A stretch of 38,393 nucleotides of DNA from JBEIHI01 sp964655245 (GCA_964655245.1 CAZZLQ010000015.1:1-38393); one strand, 5' to 3'. Positions 15,533 through 24,529 are shown, counted from the stretch's first letter. Translations and numbers: made by a program. Notes: generated by a model not told the origin, from the sequence alone.

Positions 15533-16411
15533 CTATTTTAAAGACGAGCAAGAATGGGCCCAAAAACCTCCAGAAACAAGCTTTTGAGCAGCCTGCCGAG
15601 CCCTGGCAGCCGTTTCAAATAGACCAAAGAAGCTGGCCCCAGAGCCGGTCATTCGTACTCCACTCGCCCCCACCTCACAAAGAGCCCTCTGAACCCGCTT
15701 TAAGTCTGGACGCTGTTTCAACACAACAGCCTCAAAATCATTTTCCAAGTGGGGATGATGCCATGAGCGATGGAGCCACTCAGGCATTCCAGAGAGACTG
15801 ATCAAGCGTGGAGGGACACTTGCTCGCAAACGATCCAGTTGCCGATAAGCCCAAGGAGTCGGAACAGCTGAAGATGGGGAGTGAACAAGAACGAAGTGGA
15901 GTTGGTGTGGAAGATCCAAGACCTTGAGAATCTCACCCCTTCCCTCACACCACGCCGTTTGCGCTTCCAGGAAGAACGGCACATCCGATCCAAGCGATGC
16001 TGCCAATCTGCTCAAACTCCGCTTCTGCTTGAGTCCAGAAAACTGAGCCAAAAGCCTTAAGACGACTCCAGCATCGCTACTGCCCCCACCAAGACCTGCC
16101 CCGGTGGGAATCCGCTTTTTCAAGCGCATTTGAATTCTCAGCGTTTGCTGAAACCTCTGACAAAATGCCTGGGCCGCCCTAAACGCGAGATTCGATCCCT
16201 CAGGAAGCGCCACTGGCCCCCCGCATTCGAGCTCAATATCCGTCTGTTCGGCCCGCCAAACCCTCATGGTGAGCTCATCGCCCCAGTTTAAAGGCACCAT
16301 CAGGCTCTCTAGATCATGATAACCATCCTGCCGTAGCGGGCCCACCCTCAGAATGAGGTTGAGCTTGGCGGGACATAAAACTCTGCTATAAACAGCCTTC
16401 TTAAGCACCAT
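15533..16411 (-). CDS. ispE: 4-diphosphocytidyl-2-C-methyl-D-erythritol kinase
   Basis: This GHMP-family kinase phosphorylates CDP-methylerythritol in the MEP isoprenoid pathway, cytoplasmic. It has CPAKLNLIL near the N-terminus, GYHDLESLM, and the ATP-binding glycine-rich loop PTGAGLGGGSSDAG at about residues 102-115. Length from the ATG at 16411 is 292 aa, normal for IspE. A GTG 15 nt upstream (16426) is also possible. The ATG at 16411 overlaps the ATG of the divergent dusB gene within one CATG. Together with dxr in this window it shows the MEP pathway rather than mevalonate. Confidence 0.95.
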   Translation of the reverse strand: MVLKKAVYSRVLCPAKLNLILRVGPLRQDGYHDLESLMVPLNWGDELTMRVWRAEQTDIELECGGPVALPEGSNLAFRAAQAFCQRFQQTLRIQMRLKKRIPTGAGLGGGSSDAGVVLRLLAQFSGLKQKRSLSRLAASLGSDVPFFLEAQTAWCEGRGEILKVLDLPHQLHFVLVHSPSSAVPTPWAYRQLDRLRASVPPRLISLSGMPEWLHRSWHHPHLENDFEAVVLKQRPDLKRVQRALCEVGASGVRMTGSGASFFGLFETAARARQAAQKLVSGGFWAHSCSSLK

Positions 16412-17438
16412 GAACCGGGAAATCACTACACTTTCTGGCCACCAATTGCGAGGGCGAGTTTTTTCAGCCCCGATGGCCGGCTACACAGATCCCCCGTATC
16501 GAATCCTCATGAAGGAGTTCGGCATTCCCGTGCTCTTTACAGAAATGATTGATTCCCACGCTCTTATTCATCGAAACGAAAAGACTCTCAAAATGATTGG
16601 GGAGCCTGACCCTGAAGTCTTTACCCAAATCGCCGCCGGCACTCCGATTTTGGCTGATCATGCAATGGCCGCGCTCGAAGGCATCCCCTCCGCAGGTATC
16701 AATCTAAATATGGGATGCCCCGCCAAAAAAGTCGTCAGCTGCGGAGGAGGCAGTAACTTGCTGAGACATCCGCCGGTGATTCAAGAAATCTGCAAAGTGG
16801 TTCGAAAGCGGGCAGGAAACGCGGTCTTTTCAGTGAAGTTTCGCTCCGGCTGGAATGATTGCTCTCTCAACTTCGAAGAAGTTGGAAAGATCTATGAAGG
16901 TGAAGGAGTCGATTTCGTCATGCTTCATGCTCGAACTCGCGCCCAATCCTTTTCTGGTCGAGCCAACTGGGCACACATCAAACGCCTCAAAGAACTTCTC
17001 AAAATCCCCGTGATCGGAAATGGCGATATCATGAGCTACGAATCCGCCAAGCAAATGGCCGACGAAACGGGATGTGACGGAGTTGCCATCGGTCGCGGTG
17101 CTGTTGGAAATCCATGGGTCTACCGACAAGCTGAGCGAGCTGTCCTTGGACTGCCCCCTCTTGAAGAACCCAGTCCCCAAGAACGATTGAAAGTAATCGT
17201 GCGGCACTATGAGTTGATTTGTGCGTACTACGGAAATCACTTAGGCCCTCACGTGATTCGAAAACATTTGGTGGGGTATCTGAAGGGGCTTCCTGGACAC
17301 AAAGCAATCAAAGAGAAGCTTTTTCTCTCAGAAACGCTTGGCGTCTCCCAACTTCATGAGATCCTCTCCGACTATTTTGATTCTCTGACTCGATTCGATC
17401 GGAGTAGTGAGATTTACTCCGAGCAGCTGTCGGCTTGA
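16410..17438 (+). CDS. dusB: tRNA-dihydrouridine synthase DusB
   Basis: An FMN-dependent enzyme that reduces uridine to dihydrouridine in tRNA D-loops. The TIM-barrel signatures are present: APMAGYTDPPYR at residues 20-31, the substrate loop NMGCPAKKV with catalytic Cys103, HARTR, PVIGNGDI, and the FMN phosphate-binding GVAIGRGAVGNPW. At 342 aa it is normal. No convincing Shine-Dalgarno is seen. The start is fixed by the homology: the N-terminus before APMAG has the usual ~20 residues. The convergent pssA gene ends 4 bp after its stop. Confidence 0.96.
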   Translation: MNREITTLSGHQLRGRVFSAPMAGYTDPPYRILMKEFGIPVLFTEMIDSHALIHRNEKTLKMIGEPDPEVFTQIAAGTPILADHAMAALEGIPSAGINLNMGCPAKKVVSCGGGSNLLRHPPVIQEICKVVRKRAGNAVFSVKFRSGWNDCSLNFEEVGKIYEGEGVDFVMLHARTRAQSFSGRANWAHIKRLKELLKIPVIGNGDIMSYESAKQMADETGCDGVAIGRGAVGNPWVYRQAERAVLGLPPLEEPSPQERLKVIVRHYELICAYYGNHLGPHVIRKHLVGYLKGLPGHKAIKEKLFLSETLGVSQLHEILSDYFDSLTRFDRSSEIYSEQLSA

Positions 17439-17442
17439 TTGT

Positions 17443-18249
17443 TCACCGATCTCCAAAAGGTAAAAAGGGCGTCGAGGGATCCGACTTTCTTCGGCGTCGA
17501 AAGAGAACAAGCTCTTCGACCAGACCTGAAAGCAAATAGATCACAAAGACAAAAAACAGAGCTTCAGTTCCAAACTCGATCAGAATCACCAACAACAAAA
17601 GTGAAATCAAAAAATATTGAATGGGTTGCCGCCTAAAATTCAAGTCCTTGAAAGATCTAAATCGAACATTCGAAATCATCAAAAGTGCAATCCCAATGGT
17701 GGCTACAAGCGCTGCCACTAAGAAAAAATCCTCAATCAAATACTCCCGCATCATGAGCAAAGTCACACCTAGACCTCCCGCTGCGACTGGAGATGAGAGA
17801 CCTTTGAAATATTTCCGAGAGGGCGCTTCCGCTGTCATCACATTGAAGCGAGCGAGTCGAATGGCCGCACACGTCAGAAACATGAAAGCCCCCATCCAGC
17901 CCCAGCGCTTCAGCTCAATCAAAGCGAAGCCGTACGACATCACGGCAGGAGCAACGCCAAAGGAAACCATATCGGCAATGGAGTCAAACTGCAGTCCAAA
18001 CGCAGACTCGGCCTTCATCAGTCGAGCAATACGACCATCCAAATTATCGAGAATTCCCGCAACGACAATGGCATAAACAGCCACAGCTAAATCAGCATCT
18101 CGGATTCCTTCCACGTATCGCAAAGTCAAAATGATGGAGTAAAAACCCAGGAACATTGCACTCGCAGTAATCAGAGATGGGAAAATCACAATCCCTCGCG
18201 CAAGCCCGCGGCGGGGCTTAAAGGGCAGTGGCGTTTGTTCGTTGTCCAT
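17443..18249 (-). CDS. pssA: CDP-diacylglycerol-serine O-phosphatidyltransferase
   Basis: This membrane enzyme makes phosphatidylserine, precursor of phosphatidylethanolamine. The CDP-alcohol phosphotransferase signature fits exactly: D68-x2-D71-G72-x2-A75-R76-x8-G85-x3-D89-x3-D93 in the run from ILDNLDGR to FDSIAD. At 268 aa it has multiple membrane helices, matching PssA of the Bacillus/archaeal type rather than E. coli's soluble PLD-type enzyme. A GTG precedes the ATG by one codon. It is the last gene of the rpsB operon, 12 nt downstream of tsaB. Confidence 0.92.
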   Translation of the reverse strand: MDNEQTPLPFKPRRGLARGIVIFPSLITASAMFLGFYSIILTLRYVEGIRDADLAVAVYAIVVAGILDNLDGRIARLMKAESAFGLQFDSIADMVSFGVAPAVMSYGFALIELKRWGWMGAFMFLTCAAIRLARFNVMTAEAPSRKYFKGLSSPVAAGGLGVTLLMMREYLIEDFFLVAALVATIGIALLMISNVRFRSFKDLNFRRQPIQYFLISLLLLVILIEFGTEALFFVFVIYLLSGLVEELVLFRRRRKSDPSTPFLPFGDR

Positions 18250-18261
18250 CACAGCGGCAGC

Positions 18262-18687
18262 TTATGAAAAATGGTCATTAGAATAAACAGGAACAATGGC
18301 ATTTCGATCTTCCACGAGCTGAAAATCATCAGGCCTCATGAGACCTATGTCGGGGTGATCTATCTCAGGATTCTTCTCCTTGCCTCTTTCCAGGATGGCC
18401 TGTGAAGAGAACTGATACAAAGGGAGATCAGCCGCATAGGACCAAATCTTGGCCACCGTGATGCCGATCCTAAGTCCCGTATAAGAACCCGGCCCAACAC
18501 CAACAGCCAGCTCTGTAATCTCCGATTTTGATATCTGATAGAATGCGAGCAACTCTTCTAAAACAACAAAGAGCTCCTTGGATTGTGATTGTGCTTCTGC
18601 CTTTTCAATCGTTCCTAGCCACCCGCTGTCAGTCCAAATGCCCGCGACAACCCATGAACTTGAAGTGTCAAACACAAGCCGCTTCAT
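18262..18687 (-). CDS. tsaB: Shortened TsaB-like tRNA threonylcarbamoyladenosine protein
   Basis: TsaB is the partner of TsaD in making t6A37 of ANN-reading tRNAs. The N-terminal ASKHA subdomain is clear: FDTSSSWVVAGIW, then SKELFVVLEE, and GVGPGSYTGLRIGITVAK, the family's dimer-interface motif. At 141 aa it is much shorter than the usual 220-230. The second subdomain, which in E. coli carries IDARMGEVYWAEY, is missing, and the sequence jumps to a terminal VPVYSND resembling the family's PVYLRNN end. Neighbours are packed tightly (3 nt after rseP, 12 nt before pssA), so no frameshifted remnant is apparent. Whether it still supports t6A synthesis is open. Confidence 0.82.
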   Translation of the reverse strand: MKRLVFDTSSSWVVAGIWTDSGWLGTIEKAEAQSQSKELFVVLEELLAFYQISKSEITELAVGVGPGSYTGLRIGITVAKIWSYAADLPLYQFSSQAILERGKEKNPEIDHPDIGLMRPDDFQLVEDRNAIVPVYSNDHFS

Positions 18688-18690
18688 GAA

Positions 18691-20382
18691 CTACTGCTTC
18701 CGAAAGAGATTGATCACAGCATCAAAGAATCCATAGCGATGGAAATCATTGTAGAGGACAAACGCTATCAAGGTAATGATGGCGAACATTCCAACCTGCA
18801 TTGCTGTTTCGAGAACCTTCAAACTAAGCGGCCTTCCTCGAATCCATTCGATCAGGAAGAAGGTTGCATGACCTCCATCGAGAACGGGAATGGGAAGAAG
18901 ATTGAAAAGTCCCAAAGAAATCGACAGCAGTGCCAAAGCATTAAAGAAAGAAATCCAACCATGCTTTCCGCCTCCAGCCATTCGATAGGAGTTTCCAGCA
19001 ACCTTGTAGATCATGATAGGACTTCCGAGGAGCTTCAGAGACAACTGTCCAGTCACCAGCTTCGCAAGAGCTTCAACCGTCATTGTGGTCATCTCCCAGG
19101 TTCGCTTGAATCCATAAGCCATCCAATCAATAGGATTGAGAGAATGCTCCACATAGAACTCATTGTCCTGCATCGCCGCAGATCCTACACCAATACGATA
19201 GGCTGGCTCGCGGGCCGCTGGATTATCTTTACCCATCAATGGATCCTCAATCGTTGTTTTCTCTGGAGTGATCTCAGCCTCCATCGCTTCACCATTGCGA
19301 CTCCACTTGATCTTCAGAGCCTTACCCTCAGAGCCCTTGATCCAGACCGAAACTTCTTCCCAGCGGGTCAGCTGCTTACCATCGATTGAAAGTAGGCGAT
19401 CGTCCTTTTTGAGTCCGGCTCGAGCCGCTGGTGAGTTCTCATCGACAAACCCGACCACCAAAAAGGGAGGAATGAAGCCCAATCGCTCATAAACAGAGCC
19501 TTTGCCATTGGCAGCTGGAAGATTCACTTCCACGATTTCGCCCTGACGCTCCACCGAAATCACGACGGGAGACTTTGCGCCTTGGAGAGCGTTAAGGAAC
19601 TCATCGTGACTCAATACAGGAAAGCCATTCACCTTTCGAATACGGTCAAACTTCTGAAGACCTGCGTCCGACAGCGGAGATTTTTCACCTTCAAAAAACA
19701 CCAAAGGCACAAAGAACTCAGGAGAAATGCCGAGTCGTCCGATCTGCACGTCCTCGCCAAACTTGGACTTGCCATCAGCGAGCTTGGGCGTCGCCAAAAT
19801 GCTGAAGGACTCAACCTTTTGAGTCACGAAATTGCGGCGCTCGCCCTCAATTTTCAGCTCAACATTGGGAGACTTCTGAACAAGAGCCTCCAGCTCAGTC
19901 CACTTATGGACTGGCTTTCCATTCACTTGAAGCACTCGATCTCCTGCCTGCAAACCCGCAGAGGCTCCTGGCATATCAGGGACTAAAGTTCCAATCACCG
20001 GTGCGACGGAAGGATTGCCAACGGCCAGCAAAGCAGCAAACAAAAAAATCGGCAGAATCAAATTAAATACCGGACCACCAAAAACAACCAAAAGCTTTTG
20101 GGGAGGACGCTGAGTCAAAAATCCTCGTGCAGCCTCCTCACCCTCATAGGTTTTGGAGGGATCATCGCCAGACATTTTCACATATCCACCGAGGGGCAGA
20201 AGACCGATTCGATACTCGGTTTCACCTCGTGTGAAAGCAAAAAGTTTGGGACCCATACCAATGGAGAACTTCTCCACTCGGATTCCAACCCATTTCGCCA
20301 TCAAGAAATGGCCTAGCTCATGGATAAAAACGAGAACAAAAAACAAAAGGGCAAAAAATCCAACGTCTGCAAGAACACTCAT
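18691..20382 (-). CDS. rseP: RIP metalloprotease RseP with three PDZ-like domains
   Basis: This site-2 protease cleaves anti-sigma factors or signal-peptide remnants in the inner membrane. The zinc motif HELGH is at residues 21-25, in the first helix, and the second motif NLLPIPVLDGG places the third zinc ligand Asp at about residue 502. Length is 563 aa, about 110 longer than E. coli RseP, and the extra sequence is one more PDZ-like repeat: PDZ-like segments at about 125-200, 220-290 and 305-375, each with a (G/A)L-x-x-x-D-R core such as AGLQAGDRVLQVNG, AGLQKFDRIRKVNG and AGLKKDDRLLSIDG. The start overlaps the dxr stop by 4 nt (ATGA). Confidence 0.94.
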   Translation of the reverse strand: MSVLADVGFFALLFFVLVFIHELGHFLMAKWVGIRVEKFSIGMGPKLFAFTRGETEYRIGLLPLGGYVKMSGDDPSKTYEGEEAARGFLTQRPPQKLLVVFGGPVFNLILPIFLFAALLAVGNPSVAPVIGTLVPDMPGASAGLQAGDRVLQVNGKPVHKWTELEALVQKSPNVELKIEGERRNFVTQKVESFSILATPKLADGKSKFGEDVQIGRLGISPEFFVPLVFFEGEKSPLSDAGLQKFDRIRKVNGFPVLSHDEFLNALQGAKSPVVISVERQGEIVEVNLPAANGKGSVYERLGFIPPFLVVGFVDENSPAARAGLKKDDRLLSIDGKQLTRWEEVSVWIKGSEGKALKIKWSRNGEAMEAEITPEKTTIEDPLMGKDNPAAREPAYRIGVGSAAMQDNEFYVEHSLNPIDWMAYGFKRTWEMTTMTVEALAKLVTGQLSLKLLGSPIMIYKVAGNSYRMAGGGKHGWISFFNALALLSISLGLFNLLPIPVLDGGHATFFLIEWIRGRPLSLKVLETAMQVGMFAIITLIAFVLYNDFHRYGFFDAVINLFRKQ

Positions 20383-21608
20383 ACTTTGAGGATCATCTCA
20401 CGAGCGACCCCGTCTCGTCGACCCCGGAGTGAGCCCGTGGAAAAGGAATAAACCCAGTTTTTGACTTCCTCGTCCAAACTGACGACCTCGGAAAGACTGA
20501 GAGGATATCGGGAGCGAAATGTCTCCAGCGCCGCCTCGACCGCCTCTGGAATCTCGACAAAACGAATCTCATCCCTCAAGAAGAGATCCACAGCCGCCTC
20601 GTTTGCTGCATTCAAAACAATAGGGCCGGATCGGCCATAAAAATCGATATTCATCGCCAACTTCAGGCATCTAAACTTCTCAAGATCTGGCTCCTCAAAA
20701 TGGAGCTTGCCGATCTTTGTCAAATCAAAGGGTCGAGCAAACTCAAGAGGCAATCGATCCGGATAACTTAGCGCCAACGAGATCGGAATCTTCATGTCAG
20801 AATGGCCCATTTGCGAGATCACTGATCCGTCGCAAAACTCAACCATCGAGTGAACAACGCTTTCAGGATGAATGATCACCTTAACTTGATCTCGATGCAC
20901 ACGAAAAAGTCGAAGCGCCTCTATAAACTCAAGCCCCTTGTTCATCATCGTCGCGGAATCCACAGTGATCTTCGGACCCATCACCCAATTCGGATGCCGA
21001 AGTGCTTCCTCTTTGGTGATACTCGAAAAAGTCGACAAATCACGAGAGCGAAAAGGGCCACCACTGCCTGTGAGAATCAGTGATTTCACCTGCGAAATCT
21101 TATTTCCCATCAGAGACTGAAATATGGCTGAATGCTCAGAGTCCACCGGCACAAGAGTGGTTTTGGACTCGTTCAGTGCATCCCAAATAAAGTCGCCAGC
21201 CATCACCAAAATCTCTTTGTTGGCGATTCCAAGAATGGAGACACCTTGAATAATGCCTTGAAGCGATGCCTCAAGACCAAAAGAGCCTGTCATCGCCGAG
21301 ATCAAAACATCGGGCCGTGAATTTTCCACACAAAAACGATGCCCTTCCCGCCCAGCGAAAACTGCCGTTTGAACATCTTCAGGCAGCTTCAAACGAAGTG
21401 CCTCAGCAACAGACTCATCAGCCACACTCACAAAGCGAGGCGAAAACTCCAAAATCTGAGCCGTCAGGACATCGAGGGATGAGCCCGCTGAGAGACTCAC
21501 GATCTCAAACAAATCTCGGTTTTGACGAATAACCTCGAGAGTGCTGGTTCCGATGCTCCCCGTGGAACCTAAAATCGACACACGCCTTTTGAGTCCGAGG
21601 CCTCTCAT
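20379..21608 (-). CDS. dxr: 1-deoxy-D-xylulose 5-phosphate reductoisomerase
   Basis: Second step of the MEP pathway, NADPH-dependent. The dinucleotide motif GSTGSIGTSTLEV sits at residues 14-26, NKEILVMAG and VPVDSEHSAIFQ identify the metal and substrate region, and TGSGGPFR and VDSATMMNKGLEFIEA are the flexible loop and motif of the active site. The length of 409 aa is normal. AAGG lies 6 nt before the ATG. It is 12 nt downstream of cdsA and overlaps rseP by 4 nt, in the cdsA-dxr-rseP order common in Gram-negative bacteria. Confidence 0.97.
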   Translation of the reverse strand: MRGLGLKRRVSILGSTGSIGTSTLEVIRQNRDLFEIVSLSAGSSLDVLTAQILEFSPRFVSVADESVAEALRLKLPEDVQTAVFAGREGHRFCVENSRPDVLISAMTGSFGLEASLQGIIQGVSILGIANKEILVMAGDFIWDALNESKTTLVPVDSEHSAIFQSLMGNKISQVKSLILTGSGGPFRSRDLSTFSSITKEEALRHPNWVMGPKITVDSATMMNKGLEFIEALRLFRVHRDQVKVIIHPESVVHSMVEFCDGSVISQMGHSDMKIPISLALSYPDRLPLEFARPFDLTKIGKLHFEEPDLEKFRCLKLAMNIDFYGRSGPIVLNAANEAAVDLFLRDEIRFVEIPEAVEAALETFRSRYPLSLSEVVSLDEEVKNWVYSFSTGSLRGRRDGVAREMILKV

Positions 21609-21620
21609 CAGGCCTTAGCT

Positions 21621-22466
21621 TTAACGAAAGCCGCCTCTCAACACCAAGTAAAAAAACAGGGGGACCCCAGCGAAAATAAGTGAATCAAAACGATCCAAAA
21701 AGCCCCCATGACCACCCATGGCCCGCCCAGAGTCTTTGACACCGTAGTGACGCTTAATGAGCGATTCAAACAAGTCACCGAATGAAGCAGAAAGCCCCAC
21801 AAAGAAGGCTAGAATTCCAGCTAACGGAGCGGGAGGAACTTCGTATCCCCCCTCCAAACCTCCAAAAAACAATGAGAACAAAATCCCCACAAGGACGGAT
21901 CCAGCCAAGCCACCGGCAAATCCTTCCATGGTTTTCTTGGGACTGATGAGCGCAAAGAAAGGTCTCCGACCCCATTTGCGACCCACAAAATAAGCAGCGG
22001 TGTCGCCAGCAGCAACCACGAAGAGCAAGAACCAAATCATCACCTCCCCGCGCACAACGCCGTCGAAACTTCGAATCTGAATGAGCACCGTCAGTGGAAT
22101 CGTCAGATAAACAAAGCCCAACACATAACGACCAATGATCTCCATCATCTGCTCGTATGTCTTTTCTTCGCAAATCGAGTAGATCACGTAAATCTGAAGC
22201 ACCAGCAGTGCAAACACATATCCGAAGCTCAGCGGATAATTCATGCTGTAGATGAGTGGGGGCAAGCAACCGACAAAGATCGCGCTACAATCGCGAACAA
22301 CATCCCTTAGCCCGTTCCACTCCCGGTTGAATCTCAGCAACTCATACCAGCAAAAGGCGGCAATCAAGCAAACGAGCAATGCGAAATATCTGATCTGAAA
22401 CGCTGACCACAACATCACCGGAAAATAAATCGCCGCAATGAGCGCTCGCATCTGAAGATTCGTCAT
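21621..22466 (-). CDS. cdsA: Phosphatidate cytidylyltransferase
   Basis: Makes CDP-diacylglycerol from phosphatidic acid and CTP for all phospholipid head groups. At 281 aa it is a polytopic membrane protein. The C-terminal CdsA signature is clear: GDTAAYFVGRKWG (divalent-cation segment), SPKKTMEGFAGG, then SFGDLFESLIKRHYGVKDSG, ending GHGGFLDRFDSLIFA, where the family's S-x(2)-K-R-x(4)-K-D and HGGxxDRxDS motifs are matched. Start overlaps the uppS stop by 4 nt. Confidence 0.96.
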   Translation of the reverse strand: MTNLQMRALIAAIYFPVMLWSAFQIRYFALLVCLIAAFCWYELLRFNREWNGLRDVVRDCSAIFVGCLPPLIYSMNYPLSFGYVFALLVLQIYVIYSICEEKTYEQMMEIIGRYVLGFVYLTIPLTVLIQIRSFDGVVRGEVMIWFLLFVVAAGDTAAYFVGRKWGRRPFFALISPKKTMEGFAGGLAGSVLVGILFSLFFGGLEGGYEVPPAPLAGILAFFVGLSASFGDLFESLIKRHYGVKDSGRAMGGHGGFLDRFDSLIFAGVPLFFYLVLRGGFR

Positions 22467-23194
22467 CCTACCTGCTCCTTCAATCCCCCAAATCTTCTCT
22501 CACGACGATGATAAACCGCAATAGCTTCTTCCAAATCCTCCGCAGAAAAATCAGGCCAGAACTTCGGTGTAAAATAAAACTCCGAATAGGCCGACTGCCA
22601 CAGAAGAAAATTCGAAATCCTCTGTTCGCCTGAAGTACGAATCACCAAATCCGGATCCGGCTGGCCGGCTGTATCAAGATGCTGAGCCACCAGATCCTCT
22701 GTGACCTGATCCGCTTTCAACTCACCCGTCTGGACTTTCTCCGCAATTCTTTTGCAGGCACGTGCGATTTCCGTCTGACCGCCGTAGCTCAGAGCAAGCT
22801 GCAGAATCATTTTGGAGTTGCCCCTGGTCATCTCCACTGTCTTTTCGAGCTCTTTACGAGCGAAGTCAGGAATTCGAGAGAGATCGCCAATCGTCTTCAG
22901 GCGAACATTCTGCTTCATCAAAAGCTCGCGCTCACGCACAGCAAAGATCTTCAGGAGAAGCATCAAAAGTTGAACTTCACGAGAAGGTCTCGACCAGTTT
23001 TCATGAGAAAACGCATAGAGGGTCAGAATCTCCACCCCTCGATCAGAGCAGTAGGTTGTCAGGGCGCGAACATTGCGAGCACCGACTCGGTGACCCTGAA
23101 TACGAGGGACGCCTTTTGATCGCGCCCAACGGCCATTGCCATCCATGATGATTGCAATGTGACGAGGCGCTGAAAGCAGCCCACGAGAACTCAT
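22463..23194 (-). CDS. uppS: Isoprenyl transferase (undecaprenyl diphosphate synthase)
   Basis: Cis-prenyltransferase that makes the C55 lipid carrier of peptidoglycan and O-antigen. IIMDGNGRWA carries the catalytic Asp18; GHRVGARNVR, TLYAFSHENW and the C-terminal DLVIRTSGEQRISNFLLWQSAYSE with the following YFTPKFWPDF are family signatures. At 243 aa it has normal length. It overlaps the frr stop by 4 nt and the cdsA start by 4 nt, so this stretch is translationally coupled. Confidence 0.97.
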   Translation of the reverse strand: MSSRGLLSAPRHIAIIMDGNGRWARSKGVPRIQGHRVGARNVRALTTYCSDRGVEILTLYAFSHENWSRPSREVQLLMLLLKIFAVRERELLMKQNVRLKTIGDLSRIPDFARKELEKTVEMTRGNSKMILQLALSYGGQTEIARACKRIAEKVQTGELKADQVTEDLVAQHLDTAGQPDPDLVIRTSGEQRISNFLLWQSAYSEFYFTPKFWPDFSAEDLEEAIAVYHRRERRFGGLKEQVG

Positions 23195-23757
23195 ATTGTC
23201 ATGATTTCGGAAGTCTTCTTGGCAGCTACGTCATCAATCTGCTTGATGGCGTCATCAGTGATCTTCTGAATATTGTCTTGCTGCTTCTTGGAATCATCCT
23301 CAGACAAGGTCTTTGCCTTTTCCAGACCCTTGATTCCATCATTGGCGACCTTTCGATGCTGACGAACAGCAACTTTGGCCTCTTCAGCAATCTTACTCAC
23401 CATTTTGGAAAGCTCTTTTCGTCGCTCTTCAGTCAGGGCCGGAATATTAAGTCGAATAATCTTTCCATCATTCTGGGGGTTCAAGCCGATGTCTGACTGG
23501 TTAATCGCTTTTTCGATCTCGGGAAGCAAAGACGCATCCCAGGGCGCAATCACAAGCGTGCGGGCATCAGGCGACGAAACATTGCCCACCTGATTCAAGG
23601 GAGAAACTTGGCCATAATAAGAAACCTTAATACCTTCAAGAAGAGCCGGCGTCGCTTTCCCGGCTCGAATACGAGCCAACTCGCGCTTCAAGCTATCAAG
23701 CGACTTTGCATTACCATCTTTAAAGATTTTTACGACTTCATCGACAGAACCTGACAT
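23191..23757 (-). CDS. frr: Ribosome recycling factor
   Basis: Releases ribosomes after termination together with EF-G. At 188 aa it is of standard size. RIRAGKATPALLEGIKVSYYG, RTLVIAPWD, LNPQNDGKIIRLNIPALTEERR, and the helical VRQHRKVANDGIK are typical. AGGAGAGG lies a few bases before the ATG (23771-23764 region). It is followed 20 nt upstream by pyrH, in the conserved rpsB-tsf-pyrH-frr order. Confidence 0.97.
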   Translation of the reverse strand: MSGSVDEVVKIFKDGNAKSLDSLKRELARIRAGKATPALLEGIKVSYYGQVSPLNQVGNVSSPDARTLVIAPWDASLLPEIEKAINQSDIGLNPQNDGKIIRLNIPALTEERRKELSKMVSKIAEEAKVAVRQHRKVANDGIKGLEKAKTLSEDDSKKQQDNIQKITDDAIKQIDDVAAKKTSEIMTI

Positions 23758-23777
23758 AAACCTCTCCTCTTCAAGAG

Positions 23778-24524
23778 CTACTTTTTAGCAACTCGTCCCT
23801 GACCCTCATGAACGAGAGTTCCGATGGGCTCACCGAGAATTGCCTTACGAACATTTCCTTTGCCCATCAAATCAAACACAATGATAGGCAAAGAATTGTC
23901 CATGCACAACGAAATCGCCGTCGCATCCATGACCTGCAAGCCACGTTGCAAAACATCGAGATAGGTCAGTTGATCAAATCGAACTGCATTTTTGTGTTTA
24001 AGCGGATCTTTATCATAGACACCGTCAACTCGAGTGGCCTTCAGAACCACATCCGCCTCAATCTCCATGGCTCGTAAGCTGGCAGCGGTGTCCGTTGTAA
24101 AATAAGGATTGCCCGTACCTGCCGCAAAAATGACCACTCGACCTTTTTCCAAATGACGGACAGCACGTCGGCGAATGTAGGGTTCAGCGATATTGTCCAT
24201 TCGAAGGGCGGACATCACTCGGGTAAATACACCCTTCTTTTCTAAATGATCTTGCAAGGCCAACGAGTTCATAACCGTGGCAAGCATTCCCATATAATCG
24301 GCACTCGATCGGTCCATTCCCGCTGACGCACCGGAAATACCCCTAAAGATATTCCCACCGCCAATGACAATAGCAATCTCCACACCTTCTTGAGCTACCT
24401 CGTGAATATCTTCTGCAATGCGAGCGATCACTTTGGGGTCGATCCCAAAGCTTTGATCACCCATAAAAGCTTCACCGGAGAGTTTAAGAAGAACCCGTTT
24501 GTACTTAAGCTTCTTCTTGGTCAC
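23778..24524 (-). CDS. pyrH: Uridylate kinase
   Basis: Phosphorylates UMP to UDP as a hexameric amino-acid-kinase-fold enzyme. LLKLSGEAFMG, VIGGGNIFRG, SADYMGMLATVMNSLAL, VFAAGTGNPYFTTDTAA (here VIFAAGTGNPYF), MDATAISLCMDNSLPI are diagnostic. At 248 aa it is normal. The start codon is GTG (24524), with GGAG about 13 nt upstream. The gap to tsf is only 5 nt. Confidence 0.96.
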   Translation of the reverse strand: MTKKKLKYKRVLLKLSGEAFMGDQSFGIDPKVIARIAEDIHEVAQEGVEIAIVIGGGNIFRGISGASAGMDRSSADYMGMLATVMNSLALQDHLEKKGVFTRVMSALRMDNIAEPYIRRRAVRHLEKGRVVIFAAGTGNPYFTTDTAASLRAMEIEADVVLKATRVDGVYDKDPLKHKNAVRFDQLTYLDVLQRGLQVMDATAISLCMDNSLPIIVFDLMGKGNVRKAILGEPIGTLVHEGQGRVAKK

Positions 24525-24529
24525 TGGAT

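Noticed and set aside
21775..22269. Minus-strand open frame inside cdsA (164 codons)
   Set aside because: It is out of frame within cdsA, whose motifs are clear, and its Cys/Trp-rich translation looks like a shadow.
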